From MGBC131033 sp910585655 (GTDB lineage: Bacteria > Bacillota > Clostridia > Lachnospirales > Lachnospiraceae), in contig CATBCG010000045.1 in the NCBI GenBank assembly GCA_949502025.1, positions 1 to 22,254 on the forward strand: a DNA stretch of 22,254 nucleotides, read 5' to 3'. How positions within the stretch are numbered: position 1 is the first letter of the stretch; each line of letters begins with the position of its first letter. Shown one piece after another: positions 16,051 to 21,817 of the stretch. A program made the position numbers and the translations under genes. Under the pieces are notes generated by a model. The model saw only the letters and a program-made list of their open reading frames with translations, was not told where the DNA came from and searched no databases.

Positions 16051-17321
16051 AAAGGAAAAGCTGTTTGGTTGTTTTACTTTCTCTTACAGCGGCGGAGCTA
16101 GGCGTCTTTTTTTGGTTTGTCAGCCGACCGCTCTCTGTGAACCAGGATATGATTTTGGTCAATGAGGTGCTTCATTCGCTGCAGGAAGATTGGGACAGGC
16201 TGGAAATACATAAGCAGATAAGCGGTTTGGAATATACCGTATTGGACGAAAAGGAAACGGTGCGTATTCAGACAAAACCGGGGATAAGTGAAAGCATCTA
16301 TCAGGCGGTGCTGCATCGAGATACGATATTGCCGGTGCAAAAGGACGGTCATGTAGTGGGAACCCTGATTCTTTTTAATGGCACAGCAGAGCGGCTGCAA
16401 GCTCAGAAACGGGTGGCGGTAGCTTTGCTGGTGCTTCTTTTTTTGCTGCAGACAGGGATAGGAGGAGGCTATTTTTTCTGGATAAACCAGCGAATATTTC
16501 AGCCGTTTCATAGGCTAAAAGGTTTTGCAGAGCGTATTGCAGGAGGCAACCTGGAGGTTCCGCTAGAAATGGATCGACAAAATGTATTCGGCGCCTTTAC
16601 AGAGAGTTTTGATCTGATGCGGACAGAGCTGAAAAAGGCAAGACAGGCAGAATGGGAGGCAAACCAGAGTAAAAAAGAGCTGATAGCCAAGCTTTCCCAT
16701 GATATTAAGACTCCGGTAGCCAGTATTAAAGCAGCGTCGGAGGTAGGGGAAGCTCTTGCGACGGAAAAAAGGCAAAAGGAAACCTATCTTCAGATCATCC
16801 AAAAGGCAGATCAAATCAATACGCTGGTCAGTAACTTGTTTACGGCAGCGTTAGAAGATCTGGAACAGCTTTCTGTAAAACCGGAGGATATCAGCAGCGA
16901 GGTACTAAAGGAGCTGTTGGAAAATGCGGATTATCTGCACCATGCTACAATCCCGGCAGTTCCGTCTTGTATGATTTATGCGGACAGGTTGCGTTTGCAG
17001 CAGGTTTTTGACAATCTTTTTGTCAATTCCTATAAATATGCAGATACCCAAATAGAGGTAAGCCTCTATCAAAAGAAGCAGTATCTGGCAGTTGTGATCG
17101 AAGATTTGGGAGGCGGTGTCCGCCCGGAGGAGCTGCCGCTTTTAAAACAGAAGTATCTTCGCGGGAAAAATGCCGAAGGTTTGGAAGGAGCCGGATTAGG
17201 GCTGTTTATTTCGGATTATTTTATGAAGGAGATGCAAGGAGAACTCTTTTTACAAAACGGAGAGCAGGGGCTGCAGGTAACAGTGAATATTTTACTAAGC
17301 GGAACTCTGGCAGGGCGTTAG
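16047..17321 (+). CDS. Membrane sensor histidine kinase
   Basis: The start at 16047 overlaps the preceding stop codon and lies six bases after GGAGG-type sequence; it gives 424 residues. A first membrane helix (about 5-26) and a second (about 122-146) enclose a small extracytoplasmic sensor of about 95 residues with no recognisable ligand fold. A HAMP-like segment follows (Q-R-I-F-Q-P-F-H-R-L-K). The H-box S-H-D-I-K-T-P-V carries phospho-acceptor H218. The catalytic domain shows the N-box D-N-L-F-V-N-S-Y-K-Y (near 322-331), the G1 box E-D-L-G-G-G-V and the G2 box G-A-G-L-G-L-F, so it should be active. It phosphorylates the adjacent regulator, and possibly the regulator at 8100 as well. Confidence 0.94.
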   Translation: MKRKSCLVVLLSLTAAELGVFFWFVSRPLSVNQDMILVNEVLHSLQEDWDRLEIHKQISGLEYTVLDEKETVRIQTKPGISESIYQAVLHRDTILPVQKDGHVVGTLILFNGTAERLQAQKRVAVALLVLLFLLQTGIGGGYFFWINQRIFQPFHRLKGFAERIAGGNLEVPLEMDRQNVFGAFTESFDLMRTELKKARQAEWEANQSKKELIAKLSHDIKTPVASIKAASEVGEALATEKRQKETYLQIIQKADQINTLVSNLFTAALEDLEQLSVKPEDISSEVLKELLENADYLHHATIPAVPSCMIYADRLRLQQVFDNLFVNSYKYADTQIEVSLYQKKQYLAVVIEDLGGGVRPEELPLLKQKYLRGKNAEGLEGAGLGLFISDYFMKEMQGELFLQNGEQGLQVTVNILLSGTLAGR

Positions 17322-17340
17322 GTTGGTTGCTCCGCCAGAG
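17305..17340 (+). terminator. Possible terminator hairpin at the end of the kinase operon
   Basis: A 12-bp stem (17305-17316 with 17329-17340; one mismatch, one G-T pair) overlaps the kinase stop codon. There is no T-run after it, only AAGTATTTAAG, so it may be a weak terminator or an mRNA-stabilising end. Confidence 0.35.
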
Positions 17341-17511
17341 AAGTATTTAAGAATTGGTTAAAAAATTGAACATGTTTAGAAATCTTAGATTTACAATGAA
17401 AATACGTAGAAATGCCTGAAATATGCGGTTTTTACAGGTTATAGATACAATTAGAGAAATGCCTTTTCGTAGGCAAAAAAGTGAACGGTTAGCAACAAAT
17501 TGGTAACAAAT
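17341..17511. other. Junction region at the left end of the integrated element (attachment site expected here)
   Basis: This AT-rich, non-coding stretch lies between the end of the chromosomal kinase gene and the integrase stop. Integrases normally sit beside one attachment site, so attL is expected in this interval, but the partner site is outside the window and the core cannot be identified. Two direct copies of G-[C/T]-A-A-C-A-A-A-T-T (17492-17501 and 17503-17512) next to the integrase gene could be arm-type integrase sites. Confidence 0.4.
17460..17475 (-). terminator. Weak terminator candidate downstream of the integrase
   Basis: On the minus strand TGCCT pairs with AGGCA around a six-base loop, followed by TTTCTCT. 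The stem is only five bp, so this is a tentative call. It lies about 37 nt after the integrase stop codon. Confidence 0.3.
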
Positions 17512-18654
17512 TTAAACCTTGATTTTTTCGATTTCTAGGCGTAGATCCTCTAACGATCTATGGCTGTAGACGCTGTTGCTGATATCGTTGCCAAAAGAGT
17601 GTCCCAGCATCCGCCTCCGGTCGTCATCTTGTACTTTATAATGCTGGCATAAAGCAGAAAAGGTATGTCGGCAGTCATGGGGGGTATGCTTTTCAATTCC
17701 GGCAGAATCCAGAAAAGCATACATCCTTTCACGAAAACAAGAAACAGATACAGAGAGTATTTTTCCGTTCTGCTGGATAAGTCGTTTCGTGAGCGGAAAA
17801 ATGGCAGAATGAATTGGAACAGTTCTGTTTTTGCTGGTTTTCGTTTTTATACCTCCATGAAAGTATTTTTCGTCCAAATTTACTTCTATACTTTTATATG
17901 CTGCAATTCGGTATCCAGAGTAACACATAATCAGGATAAAAGCAGCTACATCGTCCTCCTGATGTTTCCAAATTGTTTCCAGCTCATCAAAAGTAAAGGG
18001 AACGCCGTGTTCGTCGTCGTCCTCCCGGTTGATTTTTACCGCAGCAGAATAATCCCTGTCCACGATCTCATACGCCAAGGCATACTCATACATTTGATGG
18101 AACAGGGAGACAATCAGTTCCAGACTGGAATGTTTTAGCGGACACTGATCGACGATTGTCTGTAAATCGGAAAGCCGAAGCTCACAGAACGGAAGATCAT
18201 GCAGGGCAGAACAATTTTTATAAGCAGCCTTAGTAGATCCAATGCTGGATTTAGAGTATTGCCGACTTTTATCCCGTTCATACTTATAATCATAAAATTC
18301 GGCATATACCTCCGAAAAAGTTTTCGGCTGCTGAATATCAGCAGTAGCCCCACGGAATCGACTGTAATCGGCGAGGATTCTTTGCGCCAGTTGGGCAGTA
18401 TCAGAATCCTTTACGTTAGGCAACTCCAACTCCATCCCAGGCACATAAGTTCCGGCCTTGTAGGCAGTCAGAACTGCAAAGCCTTTCATCCAATCATCCA
18501 CGTAACAAAGCGCCTTACGTCCAACGGGAACGCCCTCCAGGGTAAACTCTACTACAGGCGGATATACACCATAAGGATTCCTGCGACCTTTCCCCAAGTA
18601 CTTGATACTGCCGTATCCATTTGGCAGCTTTGGATATTTTTTCCTTTTTGCCAT
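17512..18654 (-). CDS. int: Tyrosine recombinase/integrase of the mobile element
   Basis: The start at 18654 has AGGAGGG (18661-18667 on the minus strand) six bases upstream; this gives 380 residues starting M-A-K-R-K-K. The N-terminal part is basic (G-Y-G-S-I-K-Y-L-G-K-G-R-R-N-P), like arm-site-binding domains. A SAM-like core-binding domain follows (about 105-200). The catalytic domain holds the full set: R in CYSGYRIAAY, K in GIKTKTSKNRTVPI, H-x-x-R in PHDCRHTFSA, GH in MLGHSFG and the nucleophile Tyr in NSVYSHRSL. It should integrate and, with an excisionase, remove the element. It faces the chromosomal kinase operon, tail to tail. Confidence 0.95.
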   Translation of the reverse strand: MAKRKKYPKLPNGYGSIKYLGKGRRNPYGVYPPVVEFTLEGVPVGRKALCYVDDWMKGFAVLTAYKAGTYVPGMELELPNVKDSDTAQLAQRILADYSRFRGATADIQQPKTFSEVYAEFYDYKYERDKSRQYSKSSIGSTKAAYKNCSALHDLPFCELRLSDLQTIVDQCPLKHSSLELIVSLFHQMYEYALAYEIVDRDYSAAVKINREDDDEHGVPFTFDELETIWKHQEDDVAAFILIMCYSGYRIAAYKSIEVNLDEKYFHGGIKTKTSKNRTVPIHSAIFPLTKRLIQQNGKILSVSVSCFRERMYAFLDSAGIEKHTPHDCRHTFSALCQHYKVQDDDRRRMLGHSFGNDISNSVYSHRSLEDLRLEIEKIKV

Positions 18655-18691
18655 AAAATTCCCTCCTAACCTTAAAAAAGGGTACAAAAAA

Positions 18692-18718
18692 CACACTTGC
18701 CTAAAAATGGAAAGTGTG
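18692..18718. repeat. Inverted repeat overlapping a promoter, possible operator
   Basis: CACACTT (18692-18698) is complementary to AAGTGTG (18712-18718). The two arms overlap the -35 box and flank the -10 of the plus-strand promoter at 18697-18725, and lie in the leader or promoter zone of the integrase. A dimeric regulator bound here could control both directions. Confidence 0.45.
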
Positions 18719-18725
18719 CTATAAT
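18697..18725 (+). promoter_or_regulatory. Promoter reading away from the integrase into a terminator
   Basis: TTGCCT (18697-18702) and a perfect TATAAT (18720-18725) are spaced by 17 bp on the plus strand. No protein gene follows on this strand; the transcript meets a terminator at 18780-18811. Confidence 0.6.
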
Positions 18726-18731
18726 CCTTTT

Positions 18732-18818
18732 GTGATATACTGGATTATATGCTTTCTTCCATTAGCGTATATTCCCCTCTAGCCGTTCCTGGTTGCCGCC
18801 TGGAACGGCTATTTTTAC
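18732..18818 (+). ncRNA. Putative ~90-nt small RNA between integrase and repressor genes
   Basis: A good promoter (18697-18725) and a strong intrinsic terminator bound this stretch, and it has no convincing reading frame. Transcription would start about seven bases after the -10 and end in the T-run after 18811. It is antisense to the space between the XRE and integrase genes, so it could affect read-through from the repressor gene or act in trans. Existence is inferred from signals only. Confidence 0.45.
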
Positions 18819-18819
18819 T
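18780..18819 (+). terminator. Rho-independent terminator
   Basis: A perfect 10-bp GC-rich stem (18780-18789 with 18802-18811, TAGCCGTTCC / GGAACGGCTA) has a 12-nt loop and is followed by TTTTTACTT. The T-run is present only for plus-strand transcription, so it does not serve primarily as the terminator of the minus-strand XRE gene that ends at 18849. Confidence 0.8.
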
Positions 18820-18848
18820 TGCGTGTATACATTTTTATCTCCATAACA

Positions 18849-19400
18849 TTATTGACCAGATACTTTATGTAGATCTGCGTTTCCTTCGGTAGTACTCGAA
18901 ACAGATCGTTCCTTCTTTTTCACAATCTCTAAGCGACTTTTTATATATGCCTCTTCAGCCTCTTCTATTGTCATAGGCTGATCGTCGTTTTCTATAGATT
19001 CTGTTTCTTTGGATGAAGCCAATTCAGAAGCAGGAAGGCAGTTCTGGAATAGTTTGTTAGCTTCTTTCTCTAATCGTTCCCAATCCGAGGGACTAAGGTC
19101 AGCCAATATCTGTATAAGCCTACTCTTAAAACTGTCGGATTCTTCATCTAGTAAACTACGAACCGCCTTTTCGATTTCATCGTTCCGGCTGAGAGGGCGG
19201 AACATTTCCCCTGTCCCATTGTGAAGCCACTCTTCTCTGATATTGAATTTGGAGCATATCAAAGATATCACAGCGGCACTTGGCTTACCTGCGCCTGATT
19301 CATATTTACCGACATTGCTTCGACTAACCCCTATCTGATCGGCAAGTTCCTGTTGTGTAATTCCTAATTCCTTTCTTAGTTCCTTTAACCTTTTATACAT
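18849..19400 (-). CDS. XRE-family repressor of the mobile element
   Basis: The start is at 19400, just after a minus-strand AAAGGAG site; a longer frame reaching 19454 would start upstream of that site. The 183-residue protein has an N-terminal helix-turn-helix (about 2-56: L-G-I-T-Q-Q-E-L-A, then G-V-S-R-S-N-V-G-K-Y-E-S-G), followed by EEWLHNGTGEMF, common in Firmicutes prophage and ICE repressors. The C-terminal half is helical and acidic. No S24-type peptidase domain (no Ser-Lys pair), so self-cleavage like LexA/CI is not expected. Position beside the integrase and opposite a consensus promoter flanked by repeats suggests it holds the element silent. Confidence 0.88.
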   Translation of the reverse strand: MYKRLKELRKELGITQQELADQIGVSRSNVGKYESGAGKPSAAVISLICSKFNIREEWLHNGTGEMFRPLSRNDEIEKAVRSLLDEESDSFKSRLIQILADLSPSDWERLEKEANKLFQNCLPASELASSKETESIENDDQPMTIEEAEEAYIKSRLEIVKKKERSVSSTTEGNADLHKVSGQ

Positions 19401-19417
19401 TATGTACTCCTTTCTAA

Positions 19418-19493
19418 AGTCAATAATACTGCAAAAAGAGAAAAAAGTCAACAAAAAAAGTGAATAAAGAACATTTCAAAACAGTCAATAATA
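19418..19493. repeat. Direct repeats AGTCAATAATA in the repressor promoter region
   Basis: AGTCAATAATA occurs at 19418-19428 and again at 19483-19493, 65 bp apart. The first covers the -10 box of the XRE promoter. A copy of the GTGAATAAAGAACA motif (19460-19473) lies between them. They are candidate autoregulatory operators. Confidence 0.5.
19423..19451 (-). promoter_or_regulatory. Promoter of the XRE repressor gene
   Basis: Read on the minus strand, TTGACT (19451-19446) and TATTAT (19428-19423) are exactly 17 bp apart, leaving a short leader of about 16-20 nt before the ATG at 19400. Confidence 0.75.
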
Positions 19494-19501
19494 AGAATAA
19501 A

Positions 19502-19537
19502 AAATTCTCCAGAAGTTATACGCCCTCTGGAGAATTT
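19502..19537. terminator. Bidirectional terminator downstream of the 179-aa gene
   Basis: A perfect 12-bp stem (19502-19513 with 19526-19537; core CTCCAGA / TCTGGAG) is flanked by A-run and T-run, so it works in both directions. It sits three bases past the stop codon of the minus-strand gene at 19540, insulating it from the XRE gene. Confidence 0.85.
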
Positions 19538-19539
19538 TT

Positions 19540-20079
19540 TTATAAAGTTGCTTCCTTTGTAGCTTTAATACTGAAATAATATCGAATATCATCGTCGCTA
19601 TAACGATCGTAATAATCAAGTCCAATATCTGTCACTTCGTCATTTTCATTTTTATATTTTAAAACTAATATTTTTTTGATTGTGGTTACATCAACAATCG
19701 CCGCTTTGTTTGCGCTCAATGCTCCGATAGCTCCAAAAGCTTTAGCACCAGCTATAGCACTCCCGACATCACTAACAGCTTGTTTTTTAACATCCATATC
19801 AGTATATATATTTTTGTCAATAACTTTATCGCGATCAAGTCTCAAAAAGCGTTTATCTATTTCAAAAATATACTGTTTTTTCGTAATGTAAATATAACAA
19901 GGAAGAAATTGGCTGGCAGGCAAACCATATACGTGAATAAGCCTCAAATTTTTTCCGGCTTTTAATTTTTTCATGGTAAAGAATCCATGAAGATCATGTT
20001 TAAAGATACTGTAAATCATAAGGAAAGCAAAACCTAGAAATACGATAATTATTACGGCAGCAATCAAATAATACAACAT
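19540..20079 (-). CDS. Hypothetical membrane-anchored protein with a Gly/Ala-rich segment
   Basis: The protein has 179 residues; AAAGGGGG seven bases before the ATG supports the start. Residues 3-26 form one strong N-terminal membrane helix, leaving a cytoplasmic domain of about 150 residues. That domain starts with beta-strand-like stretches (Y-I-Y-I-T-K-K-Q-Y-I-F-E-I-D), resembling bacterial PH-like domains. It then has a small hydrophobic segment V-G-S-A-I-A-G-A-K-A-F-G-A-I-G-A-L, possibly a second membrane-inserting helix. I cannot name the family. It is visibly richer in A and T than the chromosomal genes to the left. It has its own promoter and terminator and is therefore a single-gene unit, often a sign of a cargo or lysogenic-conversion gene within a mobile element. 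Confidence 0.7.
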   Translation of the reverse strand: MLYYLIAAVIIIVFLGFAFLMIYSIFKHDLHGFFTMKKLKAGKNLRLIHVYGLPASQFLPCYIYITKKQYIFEIDKRFLRLDRDKVIDKNIYTDMDVKKQAVSDVGSAIAGAKAFGAIGALSANKAAIVDVTTIKKILVLKYKNENDEVTDIGLDYYDRYSDDDIRYYFSIKATKEATL

Positions 20080-20111
20080 ACAGAATCCCCCTTTAAATAA
20101 TTGTTATGGCT

Positions 20112-20140
20112 ATTTTACAGTATATAAAAGCAAAAGTAAA
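20112..20140 (-). promoter_or_regulatory. Promoter of the 179-aa membrane protein gene
   Basis: On the minus strand TTTACT (20140-20135) and TAAAAT (20117-20112) are spaced by 17 bp, with TG directly before the -10. It points into the gene starting at 20079. Confidence 0.55.
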
Positions 20141-20207
20141 TGATTAAAAAACAAAAATTGACTTTTTTCAAAAAAAGAAATTTTAAGTTACTATATAACA
20201 ATATTTA

Positions 20208-20273
20208 GAGAATAAAGAACAAAAAGAGATTGACAAAGTAGAGTATAGAGCATATAATAGTGAATATAGAACA
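20208..20273. repeat. Phased operator-like repeats around a consensus promoter
   Basis: The motif G-[T/A]-G-A-A-T-A-[A/T]-A-G-A-A-C-A occurs at 20208-20221 and 20260-20273. A weaker copy, GAGTATAGAGCA, lies at 20241-20252 within the promoter spacer. Using the shared GAATA core, the copies start at 20210, 20241 and 20262, which is 31 and 21 bp apart or close to three and two helix turns. A further copy is at 19460-19473 by the repressor promoter. They are probably repressor-binding sites. Confidence 0.6.
20230..20258 (+). promoter_or_regulatory. Perfect consensus promoter (element lytic/transfer side)
   Basis: TTGACA (20230-20235), 17 bp, TATAAT (20253-20258): both hexamers match the sigma-A consensus in full. 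It drives the plus-strand small genes from 20292 onward. Its strength together with the surrounding repeats fits a promoter normally held off by the element repressor. Confidence 0.85.
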
Positions 20274-20291
20274 AATAAAGAGGGGGGTCAT

Positions 20292-20384
20292 ATGAATGAA
20301 GAAATGTTTGTACTTATCATATCTGTCATAGCTATCATTTTAAATGTTGCAGCGGCAATAATGAGAATGAAAAACGGACGCTAA
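20292..20384 (+). CDS. Small single-helix membrane protein (30 aa)
   Basis: An ATG four bases after a G-rich ribosome site (GGGGGG, 20282-20287) opens a 30-codon frame. Residues 5-24 are a continuous hydrophobic helix followed by a basic tail (R-M-K-N-G-R). It is the first gene after the consensus promoter. Such small proteins in mobile elements can be holin-like or toxin-like, but there is no specific evidence. Confidence is moderate because of the small size. Confidence 0.45.
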   Translation: MNEEMFVLIISVIAIILNVAAAIMRMKNGR

Positions 20385-20409
20385 AGCGTAACGAAAAGGA
20401 GGCGAGAGT

Positions 20410-20679
20410 GTGTCAAAAAAGCGCGCAGAAAAAAACTCATCATTTAGCGTTCAAGATCTGATAAAGAAATACGGAAACAGGTACGCTTTTGAGTGGTATG
20501 TAAGATCGCAAGATGGTTGGTATTGGAAAAGAACAAATGAATTACTTTCTGAAATGAAAGAACAGCAAAAAAAGAAAATAGCGGTATTTACGGTAATAAA
20601 CACCGCTATATCGGGAATTGCTGTTATCTGTTCTCTTTTTCTGCTTTGTGTGTATCAAGAACAGTTTTCGCACAAGTAG
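20410..20679 (+). CDS. Hypothetical tail-anchored membrane protein (89 aa, GTG start)
   Basis: GTG at 20410 lies six bases after AAGGAGGC (20396-20403), a strong site that decides the start. The 89-residue protein has a basic, soluble N-terminal part with aromatic residues (F-E-W-Y-V-R-S-Q-D-G-W-Y-W-K-R), a short coiled-coil-like run (E-M-K-E-Q-Q-K-K-K), and one membrane helix near the C-terminus (about 59-82). I do not recognise the family. It follows the 30-aa gene by 25 nt in the same transcript. Its last 56 nt overlap, on the opposite strand, the small minus-strand gene at 20624-20785. Confidence 0.65.
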   Translation: MSKKRAEKNSSFSVQDLIKKYGNRYAFEWYVRSQDGWYWKRTNELLSEMKEQQKKKIAVFTVINTAISGIAVICSLFLLCVYQEQFSHK

Positions 20680-20785
20680 AAATGCTATCAATCAGAATAT
20701 TTTGCAAAGTTTCATCAGAAACCAAATGATAGATTTCGTTACTCATTTCAGAACTAAATAATTCAACTGCATTTTGTACTGTCAT
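20624..20785 (-). CDS. Small hypothetical protein (53 aa) antisense to the preceding gene's end
   Basis: The ATG at 20785 (minus strand) has AAAGGAG seven bases upstream and a well-placed promoter at 20837-20865. The protein begins M-T-V-Q-N-A-V-E-L-F and has 53 residues; it is mostly helical and soluble. It carries no motif I recognise. Promoter, ribosome site and frame together make it a good gene despite its size. Its message would run antisense into the 3' part of the 89-aa membrane-protein gene. Confidence 0.6.
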   Translation of the reverse strand: MTVQNAVELFSSEMSNEIYHLVSDETLQNILIDSISTCAKTVLDTHKAEKENR

Positions 20786-20836
20786 GGCAAATCTCCTTTC
20801 TATATACTTAGCTCCTGCCGGGGAGCCTGTAACTAC

Positions 20837-20865
20837 ATTATAGGAGGGAGAGCTGCCATTGGCAA
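20837..20865 (-). promoter_or_regulatory. Promoter of the 53-aa minus-strand gene
   Basis: On the minus strand TTGCCA (20865-20860) and a perfect TATAAT (20842-20837) are exactly 17 bp apart. The leader contains a GC-rich foldback (20811-20826, GCTCC / GGAGC) before the ribosome site. Confidence 0.7.
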
Positions 20866-20896
20866 GAAAAATACAAACAGAAAGGGGAAAGTGACT

Positions 20897-21055
20897 ATGT
20901 TAGAAAAAGAACAGCAGATCATTACAAGACTGATCGTGATTTTTAAGCAGCTCCCGGAAAACGACAAAAATTATTTGTTAGGAGTGGGTGAAGGTATGAG
21001 AATCAAAGCAGCAGAACAGGAGGAAAAGACTAGGAAGTTGCAGGCGACAGGGTAG
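20897..21055 (+). CDS. Small helical protein of the mobile element (52 aa)
   Basis: ATG at 20897 follows AAAGGGGAAA. The 52-residue product (M-L-E-K-E-Q-Q-I-I-T-R-L) is helical and charged, with a central N-Y-L-L-G-V-G-E-G-M segment like those I have seen in short proteins of Firmicutes integrative elements near the repressor. A longer frame starting at 20774 overlaps the minus-strand gene and its promoter and lacks a ribosome site, so I reject that start. The function is unknown. Confidence 0.6.
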   Translation: MLEKEQQIITRLIVIFKQLPENDKNYLLGVGEGMRIKAAEQEEKTRKLQATG

Positions 21056-21104
21056 GGGATAGAAATGTTTTTTTCTGGAAGTAGTTTTTTACACATTGAT
21101 TTGG

Positions 21105-21227
21105 ATGGTACATATTATCCTTTTTGCGCTACTAGAAAATTTGAAATCTATATATGAGTTTATATGCTGGCTGATACGAAGCATAAGAGAGGATATAGAA
21201 ATCGAAAAAGAGATAAAAGGAAAATAA
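21105..21227 (+). CDS. Possible small amphipathic protein (40 aa)
   Basis: This frame encodes a hydrophobic N-terminal stretch (M-V-H-I-I-L-F-A-L-L) followed by an aromatic and then a strongly charged tail (I-R-E-D-I-E-I-E-K-E-I-K-G-K), a coherent composition for a small membrane-associated protein. However, there is no good ribosome site in front of its ATG. A competing 30-codon frame begins at 21064 behind a better GGGGA site. One may be real, or both may be remnants. Treat as tentative. Confidence 0.25.
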   Translation: MVHIILFALLENLKSIYEFICWLIRSIREDIEIEKEIKGK

Positions 21228-21245
21228 CCAGAGGGAGGCGATACA

Positions 21246-21476
21246 ATGGAAAAGCCGCTTTTAAGCGCACGGCAGGCAGCTGCGATCATAGGCTGCGGGG
21301 AACAGAAGGTTCGGGAACACATAAAACGCGGAATTTGGAAATTTGGTGAGGTAATTCCAAAGGAGCGGACAGGCAATCAACAAAATAGTTACCTGATAAA
21401 CCGAAAACGCCTCCTTTCTTGGTTAGAACTCACCGATGAAGAGGCAAACGAACGCCTGAAAGCAGCAAACCTATGA
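21246..21476 (+). CDS. Helix-turn-helix DNA-binding protein, excisionase-like
   Basis: The start has GAGGGAGGCG upstream. The 76-residue protein has S-A-R-Q-A-A-A-I-I-G-C-G-E-Q-K-V-R-E-H-I-K-R, a MerR/Xis-type helix-turn-helix, then a short wing region (I-W-K-F-G-E-V-I-P-K) and a C-terminal helix with S-Y-L-I-N-R-K-R-L-L-S-W-L. Size and fold resemble the excisionases and small regulators of integrative elements, so it may direct the integrase towards excision or control the replication gene. Its stop codon overlaps the next start (ATGA at 21473-21476), so the two are translated together. Confidence 0.72.
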   Translation: MEKPLLSARQAAAIIGCGEQKVREHIKRGIWKFGEVIPKERTGNQQNSYLINRKRLLSWLELTDEEANERLKAANL

Positions 21477-21781
21477 AGCAGGAACGAAAGCGAATCCCTG
21501 CAAGTCTGCTAAAAAAGATAGCTGGAAACGCCTGGAGCATAGAGAGCATGGAGGGACACGGGGCAGAAGGCCGGAGCATAGTCTACATAGGCAGCAGGGT
21601 AAAGGGATATCTGGATAACGATCCGGCAAAAGGGAGTTTGGTAGCAGACTATTACCAAGATAGCGCCGGTGAGTATTGGTTTGCGGATTGCGCCTTACTG
21701 CCGGATGGCTCCCTGGTAAGCATGGAATCTTATCTCTTTGGCAGAGAGCTACCAGCAAGCCGAAAAAGGGCAAAAAAGTAG
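21473..21781 (+). CDS. Hypothetical protein, translationally coupled to the Xis-like gene
   Basis: The gene starts inside the previous stop (ATGA). It encodes 102 residues with a basic N-terminus (K-Q-E-R-K-R-I-P) and a basic C-terminus (S-R-K-R-A-K-K), and a middle rich in Gly, Tyr and acidic residues that looks beta-stranded (I-V-Y-I-G-S-R-V-K-G-Y). No membrane segments or known motifs. The coupling suggests it acts with the DNA-binding protein before it, perhaps in element replication or excision, but this is inference. Confidence 0.65.
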   Translation: MKQERKRIPASLLKKIAGNAWSIESMEGHGAEGRSIVYIGSRVKGYLDNDPAKGSLVADYYQDSAGEYWFADCALLPDGSLVSMESYLFGRELPASRKRAKK

Positions 21782-21807
21782 CTGGTGTATAAGCAGTACA
21801 CCAGCTA
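21770..21807 (-). terminator. Strong hairpin with T-run on the minus strand
   Basis: A perfect 11-bp stem (21779-21789 with 21797-21807; TAGCTGGTGTA / TACACCAGCTA) with a seven-base loop overlaps the stop codon of the 102-aa gene. On the minus strand it is followed by CTTTTTTGCC, a terminator layout. On the plus strand there is no T-run. It may stop antisense transcription coming from the right or belong to the replication-origin region. Confidence 0.5.
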
Positions 21808-21817
21808 CAGCCCGAAG

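Noticed and set aside
17665..18669. Two plus-strand frames of 156-157 codons antisense to the integrase
   Set aside because: They lack ribosome sites and lie wholly opposite a clearly real integrase with all catalytic residues.
20774..20896. Upstream extension of the 52-aa gene to 20774
   Set aside because: It crosses the minus-strand promoter and start of the 53-aa gene; AAAGGGG before 20897 fits the shorter form.
21164..21349. 61-codon frame overlapping the Xis-like gene
   Set aside because: It is Arg/Lys-rich, out of frame with the HTH gene and has no ribosome site; the HTH gene has one.
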